NCBI GenBank assembly: GCA_964196565.1
Contig: CAXMUH010000053.1
Location: 1 to 64,000 of the forward strand
Source of the DNA: 2-12-FULL-42-15 sp964196565
GTDB taxonomy: Bacteria > Pseudomonadota > Gammaproteobacteria > Coxiellales > Coxiellaceae
Length of the DNA: 64,000 nt
Direction of reading: 5' to 3'
Numbering within the stretch: position 1 is the first letter of the stretch; each line of letters starts with the position of its first letter. The notes below the pieces were generated by a model. The model was not told the origin of the DNA, ran no database searches, and saw only the letters and a list, made by a program, of their open reading frames with translations. Of this stretch, positions 54,541 through 63,280 are shown piece by piece. The position numbers and the translations under genes were made by a program.

Positions 54541-55119
54541 TTAATCTTGTCGATTTAATCTGGCAACAATATGGGTGCATAAGGTTGGCACATCAAGTAG
54601 CGCCTCTTGATTCTCCAATATCCCACTTATTTCACCGGCATGTTCTTGATCTGATCCCGATACAGCATTAACCGCTTCTTCCGAATGAAGTTCATGGGCT
54701 AAAATATCATCGGCTAATATGCCAATTCGATACATTTCACTCCCTAGAACAATTACCCACCCATGAGGATTAAAATCACGTTCTTTTGATAAATCTTGAC
54801 TCCACCATAATGACAGATCAATTACACCCAAAACAGTATTATTCCAATGAACACACCCCAATACAAAGCTTGGCATATGCGGTAAATCGGTAATATTGCT
54901 GAGACTTAAAACCCCAAGCACAAATTGAGAGTCAATTGCAAACATGCCTTCTCGCTGCAACCTAAATAACAACATGTTAAGCTCACCTTGACCTTTGGGG
55001 GATTCATCTTCGATAATATGCTTAGCAAGTAATTTCGCTCGCTCAGCCAATATGCGATCGAGTTCACTTTCCTTGTAACCTTTACCCTTTATAATAACTT
55101 TCGTAGATTGACCCACCAC
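54541..55119 (-). CDS. CheW-like coupling protein, long form
   Basis: CheW couples the receptor to CheA. The 192-residue protein has a helical N-terminal extension of about 45 residues, then the CheW fold (MLLFRLQREGMFAIDSQFVL and FVLGCVHWNNTVLGVIDLS). The start is a GTG with AAAGGA a few bases upstream; a second GTG follows directly. It is one of two CheW genes in the operon, which recalls WspB and WspD of the Wsp system. The 76 bp before it is AT-rich with short inverted repeats and may hold an internal promoter. Confidence 0.82.
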   Translation of the reverse strand: MVGQSTKVIIKGKGYKESELDRILAERAKLLAKHIIEDESPKGQGELNMLLFRLQREGMFAIDSQFVLGVLSLSNITDLPHMPSFVLGCVHWNNTVLGVIDLSLWWSQDLSKERDFNPHGWVIVLGSEMYRIGILADDILAHELHSEEAVNAVSGSDQEHAGEISGILENQEALLDVPTLCTHIVARLNRQD

Positions 55120-55195
55120 AACATCCTTTATAGTTTAGAATATAAATATTCTTAAAAGAATATAGATTGCATCAACTTATAATATAGCAGATAAG

Positions 55196-55597
55196 CTAAA
55201 TAGACTGACTAAAAAAGATTTTAACCATTTGATCCATATCAAAAGGTATAATATCCCCTTGAAGCTGTGAATCAAGTTCTTCTAACTCTATGACTCCAAC
55301 CACTTCATCCACCAAAAGCACAAATTCTTGACTTTGAAATTTACATAAAATCATGGGTGAATTTAAATCATAACAGGACTGATCACGCAGCCCTAGAAAT
55401 TGCGCTGCGTCAATTACGGCAAGCATTTTTCCTTGGTAATTAATTTTACCGACGTATCCAGGCTCTCGCTTTATCTCAGGGCGAATTAATGCAATATGCT
55501 TAATAACAACAATATCTGATATAGGAAGGCAATAATCATAGTTTGCGATAATGATATGTAAAATTTGTTTATCTAATTGATGATTATTCATTCTCAC
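55196..55597 (-). CDS. CheW-like coupling protein, short form
   Basis: The 133-residue protein is a minimal CheW fold: LHIIIANYDYCLPISDIVVI, then PGYVGKINYQGKMLAVIDAA and EFVLLVDEVVGVIELEEL. It overlaps the end of the REC-GGDEF gene, so the two are translationally coupled. Two Met codons (MRM) are possible starts. Confidence 0.82.
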   Translation of the reverse strand: MRMNNHQLDKQILHIIIANYDYCLPISDIVVIKHIALIRPEIKREPGYVGKINYQGKMLAVIDAAQFLGLRDQSCYDLNSPMILCKFQSQEFVLLVDEVVGVIELEELDSQLQGDIIPFDMDQMVKIFFSQSI

Positions 55598-56552
55598 TTT
55601 CTAATTTTTTATAAACAACGCGATTACGACCCGCAGCCTTGGCAGCATACAGCGCTTCATCGACGGTTTGCATTAATTTCACTGGATCATCTTCCACCTG
55701 AATGTGACTGGATGTTACCCCAACACTGATGGTAACAAATTCTGAATCCGCTTCTGGACTATGGGGTATTTGCAAAGCTTCAATACCAGCACATAAACGC
55801 TTGGCCAACATAACGGCTCCCTCTTTGTCGGTAAGCGGTAATATAACTATAAATTCTTCACCACCATAGCGGTAGACTTCATCAATCTCACGTGGCAACA
55901 ACTTTGATGCAGCGTTTGCTACTTGTGTTAAGCAAGTATCACCTTGTTGATGGCCGTAATGGTCGTTGTACAGTTTAAAATGATCAATATCAAACATGAT
56001 CAATGCTAATATATTGTTATCCTCTTTTAAACGTGATGAGCGTTTATGTTCTTTTGAATAATTTATATCGAAGGCACGACGATTTGCAGCTCCAGTCAGT
56101 CCATCACCCAAAGATTGTTCGGTTAAACGCACATTCGCTTTTTTTAACACCCCTGAATTTTTAGCAAGCTTGGCACGCATTTTTGAAATTCTTTGCATCG
56201 CTTTAATTTTTGATTTTAACATGGTTTCTGTAAAGGGTTTAGTAAGGTATTCATCCCCACCAGAATCAATGCCTGCAGCAACGCTGGCATCATCCGCTAA
56301 CGCACTAATGAAAATAATGGGTACCCACGCATCATCGTCTGCACTGAAATTACGTATTTGACGTGCACATTCATAACCGTCCATTTTATCCATCATCACA
56401 TCAAGAATAATTAAATCGGGTTTTTCTGATTTAAATAAGTCGAGCGCCTCCAATGGATCAACAGTAGTAACTACCTTGTGTCCCATCTTTTCTAAATAAG
56501 ACGAAGTCAATAACAGACTCGTCTCTGAATCGTCTACAATGAGGATTTTCAT
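55584..56552 (-). CDS. Response regulator with diguanylate cyclase (REC-GGDEF) output, WspR-like
   Basis: The protein makes cyclic di-GMP when phosphorylated. The 322-residue product has a receiver domain (ILIVDDSETS, phospho-acceptor Asp in LIILDVMMDKMDG, Lys in LTKPF). A GGDEF domain follows with FDIDHFKLYND, the active site RYGGEEF and an upstream REID matching the RxxD product-inhibition site. It is the first gene of the chemosensory operon. The ATG (MKILIVDD) is preceded by GGGGGAG; a TTG six bases upstream is also possible. Confidence 0.92.
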   Translation of the reverse strand: MKILIVDDSETSLLLTSSYLEKMGHKVVTTVDPLEALDLFKSEKPDLIILDVMMDKMDGYECARQIRNFSADDDAWVPIIFISALADDASVAAGIDSGGDEYLTKPFTETMLKSKIKAMQRISKMRAKLAKNSGVLKKANVRLTEQSLGDGLTGAANRRAFDINYSKEHKRSSRLKEDNNILALIMFDIDHFKLYNDHYGHQQGDTCLTQVANAASKLLPREIDEVYRYGGEEFIVILPLTDKEGAVMLAKRLCAGIEALQIPHSPEADSEFVTISVGVTSSHIQVEDDPVKLMQTVDEALYAAKAAGRNRVVYKKLESENE

Positions 56553-56663
56553 ATTCAATAATCTCCCCCTATCTCTAAGAATTATAGAGTATTTTCAGCA
56601 TCCTATTTTATTATTATCAACTTATTGTTTTATTGATTTAAAGCTGCTTCTCAAGCCTTTTTT

Positions 56664-56692
56664 TTGCACTATTGCTGATTCATAACTATAAT
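56664..56692 (+). promoter_or_regulatory. Sigma70 promoter of pilA
   Basis: TTGCAC and a perfect TATAAT are separated by exactly 17 bp, 70 bp upstream of the pilA ATG. Major pilin genes in Pseudomonas and many relatives use sigma54 instead; I see no GG...GC -24/-12 pair here. Confidence 0.65.
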
Positions 56693-56762
56693 TTCTAGAA
56701 AGGGGCGATAATTGAAATTAAAGGGATATCTATGAGTACTGAAAATTACGGAGGAGTAGACA

Positions 56763-57197
56763 ATGACAATTAAAAACCTAAAACGTAAGTCTGGGTTTAC
56801 TTTAATGGAGTTGTTGATTGCCATTGCGATTGTAGCAATTTTAGCAGCGATTGCGGTTCCGACATACTTACATTACACCAAAAAGGCTTATTACAGTGAA
56901 GTCGTGCAAACGGCTGATCGTTACAAGTCAGCTATTGCAGCCTGCCTTGAGTCTCGTGGGGGTACATTAGCAGATTGTAACGCTGGATCATATGGAATCC
57001 CAGTAAATATAACTGCAGGGGTGAGTCAAGTAACTTCCGTTACTGTTGCTAATGGCGTTATTACCGTAACACCAGCCGCAACCAATGGCATCCTCGCTAC
57101 TGATACTTATGTGTTAACGCCAACTTATAGCGTTAATGGTATCACATGGGCTGCTTCAGGAGGCGGGTGCACATCAGGGCTTGCGCCAAACTGTTAA
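56763..57197 (+). CDS. pilA: Type IV pilin, probable major subunit
   Basis: The 144-residue prepilin has a short basic leader and the processing site KSGFTLMELLIAIAIVAILA with Glu at +5. A polar C-terminal domain ends with a Cys pair (GGGCTSGLAPNC) that would form the D-region disulfide. A further Cys pair (AACLES, ADCNAG) lies in the middle. GGAGG lies upstream of the ATG. A strong hairpin follows before pilB, which would favour high pilA message levels. Confidence 0.92.
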   Translation: MTIKNLKRKSGFTLMELLIAIAIVAILAAIAVPTYLHYTKKAYYSEVVQTADRYKSAIAACLESRGGTLADCNAGSYGIPVNITAGVSQVTSVTVANGVITVTPAATNGILATDTYVLTPTYSVNGITWAASGGGCTSGLAPNC

Positions 57198-57202
57198 TTA
57201 AT

Positions 57203-57235
57203 GATGTTAGCTTGGAATGAATCCAAGCTAACATC
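57203..57235 (+). terminator. Perfect 14-bp hairpin between pilA and pilB
   Basis: GATGTTAGCTTGGA and TCCAAGCTAACATC pair fully around a 5-base loop, starting 5 bp after the pilA stop. There is no strong T-tract, so it may stabilise the pilA message or give partial termination before pilB. Confidence 0.7.
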
Positions 57236-57323
57236 TTAGTTAGAGAAAATTATTAGAGCAATTCTATCAGGAGGAGTTGTTTTATTTTTTTGCTTAATTT
57301 ATAGAGCACGGGGCTTCTCAATC

Positions 57324-59075
57324 ATGGAAACAAGGCGCTCAGTTAGGATACAAAAATTTTTAATTGATCAGCTTGTGCATGATGAAGTCTTAGAACATAA
57401 AAAAGCAACCGATGCCGCCCGCTCTGCCAGGTCTCAAGGTTTACCAATCTCCATTTATTTAACTCAAAATAATATTTTAGATTCTCATAAAATTGCCACC
57501 GCTATCTCGCGATGTTTTGAGCTTCCCCTCTACGATCTAAATAATCATGACATTAACTTAATTCCTAAAGAATTCTTAAAATACGACTTTGTTAAAAAAC
57601 AATATGCGCTGCCCATCTTCAAACGTGGCGATAAATTGATTATTGGAATTGTTGAACCTGATATTCGCGAGCTACGAAACATCAGCTTTTTAACCTGTAT
57701 GAACGTCGAATTTATCTTGGTTGAAGTTGATAAAATTAAAAAAATGATAGAAGCCGTGCTTGGTGATACAGATTTTGAAGCCGAAGTGTACACCGAAGCT
57801 AACACCAAAGAATTTGTTGATTCACTAAGCGAGGATTCGTCACCTGAAGAAGATGACCTTGAAATTGCAACCGTCGAAGAGGAAGAAAGTGATGAAGTGA
57901 TTACCGCTGATGATATTAATGAAACGCCAGTGGTACGATTCGTCAATAAAATTTTAATTGATGCGATTAAATCTAACTCATCCGATATTCACTTTGAACC
58001 ATTTGAAAAAACATGCCGCGTCCGTTATCGACAAGATGGCATTTTACATGAGATTGTCAACTCGCCAAAAAAAATGACAAATTCCATTGTTGCTCGATTA
58101 AAAGTAATGGCTAACCTAGATATTTCAGAACATCGTAGGCCGCAAGATGGCCGTTTTCGACTTATTATTGCAGAAGGACAAGCCATCGATATTCGTATCA
58201 GTACTTGCCCTACCATGAAGGGTGAAAAAATTGTTATGCGGATTCTAGATCCGTCTATCAGCAACTTAGATGTGAAAGATCTCGGTATGGATGATCTGCA
58301 AAAAGAAAATTTTTTAACCGCAATCCACAAGCCTCAAGGCATGATTCTAGTTACGGGTCCAACCGGTAGTGGTAAAACGGTAACGCTTTATACTGGATTG
58401 CAATTACTTAATGTACCTGAAAAAAATATTTCGACCATTGAAGATCCGGTTGAAATCTATATGGATGGCGTTAATCAGGTTCAAGTTAACGCTAAAGTTG
58501 GATTGAATTTTGCAGCAGCACTGCGGTCTTTTTTACGTCAAGATCCAGACATTATCATGGTCGGTGAGATTCGAGATTTAGAAACTGCAGAAATTGCAAT
58601 AAAAGCGGCGCAAACTGGTCACTTGGTGTTATCCACCCTACACACCAATAATGCTCCACAGACCATTGCACGTCTGATCAGCATGGGCATCAAAGCATTT
58701 AACATTGTCAGCTCGGTAAGCCTGGTCATGGCTCAACGCCTGGTTCGAAAATTATGCCCCAAGTGCAAAAAGAAAGTTGAAAATGCCGAAATATTGCTTA
58801 AAGAATTTGGTGCCGATATTGGTAAAGATACTGTCGAAATCTATGAAGCCCAAGGCTGCTCTTACTGTAAGCAAGGCTTTAAAGGCCGCATTGGTATTTT
58901 TGAGGTCATGCCCGTCACGCCCGAGTTAAATGAGCTAATATTAACAGGAGGCAGCGCGATTGAGATTGAAAAACTCGCGCGTGAACAAAATGTGTTATCA
59001 CTGCGTCAATCTGGCATTGAGCAGGTGATAAATGGACTCACAACGCTTGAAGAAGTTAACCAGGCAACAATGTAG
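57324..59075 (+). CDS. pilB: Type IV pilus assembly ATPase PilB
   Basis: PilB powers pilus extension at the inner membrane. The 583-residue protein has an N-terminal MshEN/T2SSE_N region and an acidic linker (EDSSPEEDDLEIATVEEEES). The motor follows with Walker A LVTGPTGSGKT, an Asp box, Walker B DPDIIMVGEIRDLET, the His box TGHLVLSTLHTNNAP and a tetracysteine zinc site (CPKC and CSYC). The length is usual (about 565-575). It is followed 3 bp later by pilC. Confidence 0.95.
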   Translation: METRRSVRIQKFLIDQLVHDEVLEHKKATDAARSARSQGLPISIYLTQNNILDSHKIATAISRCFELPLYDLNNHDINLIPKEFLKYDFVKKQYALPIFKRGDKLIIGIVEPDIRELRNISFLTCMNVEFILVEVDKIKKMIEAVLGDTDFEAEVYTEANTKEFVDSLSEDSSPEEDDLEIATVEEEESDEVITADDINETPVVRFVNKILIDAIKSNSSDIHFEPFEKTCRVRYRQDGILHEIVNSPKKMTNSIVARLKVMANLDISEHRRPQDGRFRLIIAEGQAIDIRISTCPTMKGEKIVMRILDPSISNLDVKDLGMDDLQKENFLTAIHKPQGMILVTGPTGSGKTVTLYTGLQLLNVPEKNISTIEDPVEIYMDGVNQVQVNAKVGLNFAAALRSFLRQDPDIIMVGEIRDLETAEIAIKAAQTGHLVLSTLHTNNAPQTIARLISMGIKAFNIVSSVSLVMAQRLVRKLCPKCKKKVENAEILLKEFGADIGKDTVEIYEAQGCSYCKQGFKGRIGIFEVMPVTPELNELILTGGSAIEIEKLAREQNVLSLRQSGIEQVINGLTTLEEVNQATM

Positions 59076-59078
59076 AAA

Positions 59079-60314
59079 ATGGCAGAAAAAAATAAAAAAA
59101 TTGCTGATATATATAAAATGTTTCGCTGGACCGCTCTTGATAGCAAAGGCGTAACCGTTAAAGGATGCATTCGTGCTGAAAATATTAATCAAGCCAATAG
59201 CCTCGTCACCGCCAAGGGACTTAATATCGTTAAAATCAGGCAAAAACCGATCCTGCTACTATCACGCGAAGAACAAAAAGCCATTAAACAAGAAGAAATT
59301 AATTTATTTTTTCGACAATTATCCACCATGTTAAATGCAGGTATTCCTTTAGCCCAGGCACTTGAATTTGTCTCCGGTGGTGTTGAAAGCTTAAAAATGG
59401 CAAGTCTAATTACCCAGCTATTTAGAGAGGTTTCAAGTGGCCGCACCTTAGCATCTGCCTTGGAAAGATATCCAAAATTTTTCGATGGCCTTATTTGTTC
59501 TCTTGTCAAAGTGGGTGAACAATCAGGGACATTAGATTCTGTATTACTTCGCATTGCAACGTATCTTGAGCGTATGGCCAGCCTAAAAGCAAAGGTCAAA
59601 AAAGCATTGTATTATCCGGTGATGGTTTTTGTGGTGATGATCGGATTAGCGGTCATGCTATTAACTTTTATTGTGCCACGATTTCAAGGGATGTTTAAAT
59701 CCTTTGGCAAGGAATTACCAGGTCCGACACAAGTTATTATTAACCTATCAAACTTCTTACAAAATTATTGGTGGCTGATTATCGTCATCGTTGTTTTAGT
59801 GGTTGCGCTGCATATAATTTTCAAACGACAATATCTAGGTTATAATATATTTCTCGCCCGGACCAGCCTTAAACTGCCTATTTTTGGCAACCTCATCAAA
59901 AAGGCTATTATCGCACGCTCAGTTCGCACCCTCTCTGTAACGCTTTCCGCCGGTGTGCCGCTCTCTGAAGCATTGACCAGTACCGCGCGCGTTGCTAACA
60001 ACCTGATTTATCAAGAGGCTTTGGAAACCATCCGTGATCGAGTCGTGGTGGGTGAAAAAATGGGAGAATCGATGCAAGCTACAGATTTATTCCCAAATAT
60101 GGTGGTCCAAATGGTCGGCGTAGGGGAGCATGCAGGCACGCTAGAGAGCATGCTGGGAAAAGTTGCGGATTTCTACGATGAACAGGTAAATAACGCTGTA
60201 GAGAGCTTAAGTTCGCTTATAGAGCCTATTATGATCCTTCTTCTAGGCGTTATTGTAGGCGGCTTTGTGATTAGCATGTATTTACCTATATTTAAAATAG
60301 GAACATTAGTTTAA
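59079..60314 (+). CDS. pilC: Type IV pilus inner-membrane platform protein PilC
   Basis: PilC is the membrane platform on which PilB and PilT act. The 411-residue protein has two homologous GspF domains (FFRQLSTMLNAGIPLAQALE and SVRTLSVTLSAGVPLSEALT) and three membrane segments, the last being SLIEPIMILLLGVIVGGFV. The length is normal (about 405). The prepilin peptidase gene pilD, which often follows pilC, is not here. Confidence 0.95.
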   Translation: MAEKNKKIADIYKMFRWTALDSKGVTVKGCIRAENINQANSLVTAKGLNIVKIRQKPILLLSREEQKAIKQEEINLFFRQLSTMLNAGIPLAQALEFVSGGVESLKMASLITQLFREVSSGRTLASALERYPKFFDGLICSLVKVGEQSGTLDSVLLRIATYLERMASLKAKVKKALYYPVMVFVVMIGLAVMLLTFIVPRFQGMFKSFGKELPGPTQVIINLSNFLQNYWWLIIVIVVLVVALHIIFKRQYLGYNIFLARTSLKLPIFGNLIKKAIIARSVRTLSVTLSAGVPLSEALTSTARVANNLIYQEALETIRDRVVVGEKMGESMQATDLFPNMVVQMVGVGEHAGTLESMLGKVADFYDEQVNNAVESLSSLIEPIMILLLGVIVGGFVISMYLPIFKIGTLV

Positions 60315-60334
60315 TAGCGAAGTTCGGAGTAAGT

Positions 60335-60751
60335 ATGCGCCAAGATCAGACCAGCGGCTTCACAATAATGGAAATCATGATTGCCATTGCGATTCTTGCT
60401 ATCTTGGTTGCAATCGCTGTGCCCTCCTACTTCAGCTATATCGAAAAAGCTCGTCGCACCGACGCCATGCATACTTTGTTATCCATACAATTAGCCCAAG
60501 AAAAATACCATATTACCAATGGAACGTATGGAACGTTAGCACAAGTCTGGGGAGGTGTTACCGCCAGCCAAGAAGGCTACTATACACTTTCAATCAGCAG
60601 CCTGAGTGGTTCAAGTTACACCCTTACTGCCACTGCCGGCAGCCTACAATCTGGTGATAGCGAAGGTGCCACTGCTTGTTCTCCGATGGTATTAACTTAT
60701 GCCAATGGAACAACAACCAAAACACCTACCGCGTGTTGGCTCAACGATTAG
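60335..60751 (+). CDS. pilE: PilE-like minor type IV pilin
   Basis: The 138-residue prepilin has the processing site TSGFTIMEIMIAIAILAILV with Glu at +5. A C-terminal domain follows, containing ATAGSLQSGDSEGATACSPM and a final Cys (TACWLND), and KARRTDAMHTLLSIQLAQEKY after the helix. The latter is typical of PilE in gammaproteobacteria, where it is a minor pilin primed with PilV, PilW and PilX. It lies 20 bp after pilC. Confidence 0.85.
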   Translation: MRQDQTSGFTIMEIMIAIAILAILVAIAVPSYFSYIEKARRTDAMHTLLSIQLAQEKYHITNGTYGTLAQVWGGVTASQEGYYTLSISSLSGSSYTLTATAGSLQSGDSEGATACSPMVLTYANGTTTKTPTACWLND

Positions 60752-60759
60752 GAGATACA

Positions 60760-61095
60760 ATGTCACTTAAATTATCTTTGGAACCAAGTGACTTGCTTCA
60801 GCTTTACAAAGCCTATATGTCTTTCGTTAAAGGCGGCGCCCTATTTATTCACACCGAACCTAAAGGTGAACTAGAAGACACTGTTGAAGTAACACTTAAA
60901 TTACCGAATGGAAATGAAAGCTACACTTTTGAAGGCAAAATTATTTGGATAGCACCTGAAAAAACATTGTTCGAAGACAGCAGTACGGGTGTCGGTGTTC
61001 ACATCGAAGGACCCGAAGCTGAAGTTATCCAACAAAAAATAGAAAGCTTAATTGCACAGTATTTAGCATCAGAGCAACCTACTGACACCATGTAA
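60760..61095 (+). CDS. pilZ: PilZ-domain protein, type IV pilus PilZ-like
   Basis: The 111-residue protein is a stand-alone PilZ fold (FVKGGALFIHTE, VTLKLPNGNESYTFEGKIIW, STGVGVHIEGPEAEVI). It lacks the N-terminal RxxxR arginines that bind cyclic di-GMP, as does pilus PilZ itself, which acts through PilB and FimX. The ATG (MSLKLSLEP) has GGAG 6 bases upstream; an upstream in-frame ATG lies inside pilE. It lies 8 bp after pilE. Confidence 0.85.
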   Translation: MSLKLSLEPSDLLQLYKAYMSFVKGGALFIHTEPKGELEDTVEVTLKLPNGNESYTFEGKIIWIAPEKTLFEDSSTGVGVHIEGPEAEVIQQKIESLIAQYLASEQPTDTM

Positions 61096-61112
61096 AGAAT
61101 CACCTGTTTGGA

Positions 61113-61149
61113 CCCGTCTTTGCGAGCGCGTTAGCGCGAAGCAATCCAG
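61113..61149 (+). repeat. CGTCTTTGCGAG...GCAATCCAG intergenic repeat
   Basis: CCCGTCTTTGCGAGCGCG and CGCGAAGCAATCCAG, with the small palindrome GCGCGTTAGCGCG between them. It lies after pilZ; decayed related sequence (CCTTCGCGAAGACGGAGG) follows near 61180. Confidence 0.6.
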
Positions 61150-61259
61150 TTTTATAATTTCTGAATCGCCGCAGTCGTTACACTCCTTCGCGAAGACGGA
61201 GGCTTAACTAAGCGTATCTGCGCCTTCGACTCCGCGCGATGACGAGCGTGGTTTTATAC

Positions 61260-62102
61260 CTATGAGCTCAACGCGCACAACGATTTCAAAGGCTCCAACC
61301 TTTCGTCTTGATACTGTTTTTCAGCTTGAAAAAGCCGTATTCTACTGCAATCCGTCTGATCCTTCATCCAGCCACTGATTTGGCTATGCTTAGCTGATTC
61401 CGTTTTATGTTCGCTATACGTTCTACTGCAAGCAGCATAGGCTTTTGCAGCTAAATAACTTAGTCCAAACAATAAAGGTATCCCAAGTACCAGACCTGCG
61501 CTAATACATCCCATGATTATTGTGCCAAGAACACCTGCTGCACCAACAAACAGAACTACCCCTGGCAGAGCTGCGGAACCCAGCCCCACAAAAAGAGAAA
61601 TCATCGCTCCATGGGTTGCGACCTTCTTGTGGGTTTTTTGCTGTTTTGTAAAATCAGCCTGTTTGCTCCTCAGCTCTTGCTGCAACGGTGCAGCTAAGCT
61701 TGCTATTTCACTCTGATATTGTAAAGGAAAAATTGAACTGCTATTTGCTGCGTCTTTAACAAGCACTTCTACGACAACTGCTCCCAATAATTTTTCTGCC
61801 ATTAATATAAGTTGATCATGGGCCTGCCTGAGTTGTGCCAGCCCGTCTCTCAACTCTCGAACTCGACCGGTACTGCTATCAGGATTCGCCGAAGCTCTGA
61901 CTGACTGGAGTGCTGCAGCATAACATTTTTCATTAATTTTTATAATCAACAAAGCGTATGCCTTATTCATTTCCTGGCGGGTTATTTCAAACTCATTTTC
62001 TTTAGACTCGTTTCCTGTATGAGTCTCATAAGCTGGCGGAGGAGCAGATGGGAGTAATGTTCTTTTTGAATCATTGCTTAAAGCTAAATCTGGATATCTC
62101 AT
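61260..62102 (-). CDS. Unknown protein with a central hydrophobic hairpin
   Basis: The 280-residue protein has a polar N terminus (SAPPPAYETHTGNESKENEF) with a PPxY-like motif and a helical region. Two to three hydrophobic segments follow at about residues 170-230 (LGTIIMGCISAGLVLGIPLL), then a charged C-terminal helix rich in Glu and Lys (AEKQYQDERLEPLKSL). The ATG at MRYPDLALS has AAGGAG 6 bases before it. It sits on the opposite strand between pilZ and pilT. A PPxY motif could bind eukaryotic WW domains, which would be notable in a host-associated bacterium, but this is inference. Confidence 0.65.
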   Translation of the reverse strand: MRYPDLALSNDSKRTLLPSAPPPAYETHTGNESKENEFEITRQEMNKAYALLIIKINEKCYAAALQSVRASANPDSSTGRVRELRDGLAQLRQAHDQLILMAEKLLGAVVVEVLVKDAANSSSIFPLQYQSEIASLAAPLQQELRSKQADFTKQQKTHKKVATHGAMISLFVGLGSAALPGVVLFVGAAGVLGTIIMGCISAGLVLGIPLLFGLSYLAAKAYAACSRTYSEHKTESAKHSQISGWMKDQTDCSRIRLFQAEKQYQDERLEPLKSLCALSS

Positions 62103-62265
62103 ATACATCTCCTTACAATTACCATTGTGATTTACAAAGTAATTGAAGCTTATTGGTATTACGCTAGAAGATAAATAGTGATTTTGGCAACAAAGCGTTG
62201 CGATTTATTTAATAATTTTTGTTTAAGTAACCTGCCGCATCGTTTGGTGCGCAAAGACCGATAAT

Positions 62266-63279
62266 CTACACAACATCCGGTGGAATGGCTTTTTTCGCTT
62301 CGACCAAATCTTTAATATGCTGCTCCAAAGTATGCATGCCCACCTCTTTACTGGTTTGCATCACCGAAAATAACTGTGCGACTTTTTGTTCACGAATAAG
62401 ATTCTTAACGGCTGGATTCGCGATTAAGAGTTCTTGCGCAATAATGCGGCCACCTTCAGGGCGCTTCAACAAAGTCTGCGCTGCTACAACACGCAAGGAT
62501 TCTGCTAACATCGTTCGCACCATACCGCCCTCACCCGCTGGAAACACATCCACAATTCGGTCAATGGTTTTTGGAGCTGAGTTGGTATGCAAGGTCGCAA
62601 AAACTAAGTGACCCGTTTCAGCAGCGGTTAGGGCCAAACGAATGGTTTCCAGATCTCGCATCTCACCAACCAGTAAAATATCAGGATCTTCACGCAACGC
62701 TGATCGCAATGCATTATTGAAACTTTGAGTATCTTGACCTACCTCGCGCTGATCAATTAAGCAGTTTTTATTCGTATACACAAACTCAACCGGATCTTCA
62801 ATTGTAATAATATGTTTACTCAATCCAGAATCACAATTAAGATAATCAATCATCGCAGCAAGGGTAGTACTTTTACCGGATCCGGTTGGGCCGGTAATAA
62901 TAATCAGACCATTAGGATATAAACAAAATTTCTTAAAAATATCATTTAACCCCATAGAATCAAATTTCGGCACTTCATAAGGGATCGAACGAAAAGCCGC
63001 TGAAATACCTTTATGTGTTTTATAGACATTTACCCGAAAACGCGCCACGCCTTCTACCTCATAACTAAAGTCAACTTCCCAACGATCTTTATATTCCTCA
63101 GCCACTTTTCCTGACATAACAGGTTCTAACATAGTTTTGAGCGTGTCATTACTAAACTTCTCACCCTCGAGCCTGACCAAATCCCCATCCACTCGAATAA
63201 TTGGCGGTTCACCAACACTTAAATGTAAATCAGATGCATTTTTTTCAACAATCGTTTTTAAAAGCTCATTAATTTCCAT
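62266..63279 (-). CDS. pilT: Type IV pilus retraction ATPase PilT
   Basis: PilT powers pilus retraction. The 337-residue hexameric ATPase has NASDLHLSVGEPPIIRVDG, Walker A ITGPTGSGKSTT, Walker B DPDILLVGEMRDLETIRLAL, the His box TGHLVFATLHTNSAPKTIDR and the C-terminal AVKNLIREQK, corresponding to the AIRNLIRE retraction motif. That motif separates PilT from PilU. The ATG at MEINELLK has GGAGG upstream. It is read away from the pilABC genes on the other strand. Confidence 0.93.
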   Translation of the reverse strand: MEINELLKTIVEKNASDLHLSVGEPPIIRVDGDLVRLEGEKFSNDTLKTMLEPVMSGKVAEEYKDRWEVDFSYEVEGVARFRVNVYKTHKGISAAFRSIPYEVPKFDSMGLNDIFKKFCLYPNGLIIITGPTGSGKSTTLAAMIDYLNCDSGLSKHIITIEDPVEFVYTNKNCLIDQREVGQDTQSFNNALRSALREDPDILLVGEMRDLETIRLALTAAETGHLVFATLHTNSAPKTIDRIVDVFPAGEGGMVRTMLAESLRVVAAQTLLKRPEGGRIIAQELLIANPAVKNLIREQKVAQLFSVMQTSKEVGMHTLEQHIKDLVEAKKAIPPDVV

Positions 63280-63280
63280 A

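Noticed and set aside
56590..56762. Sigma54 promoter for pilA
   Set aside because: No GG-N10-GC pair with proper flanks; a good sigma70 promoter is present.
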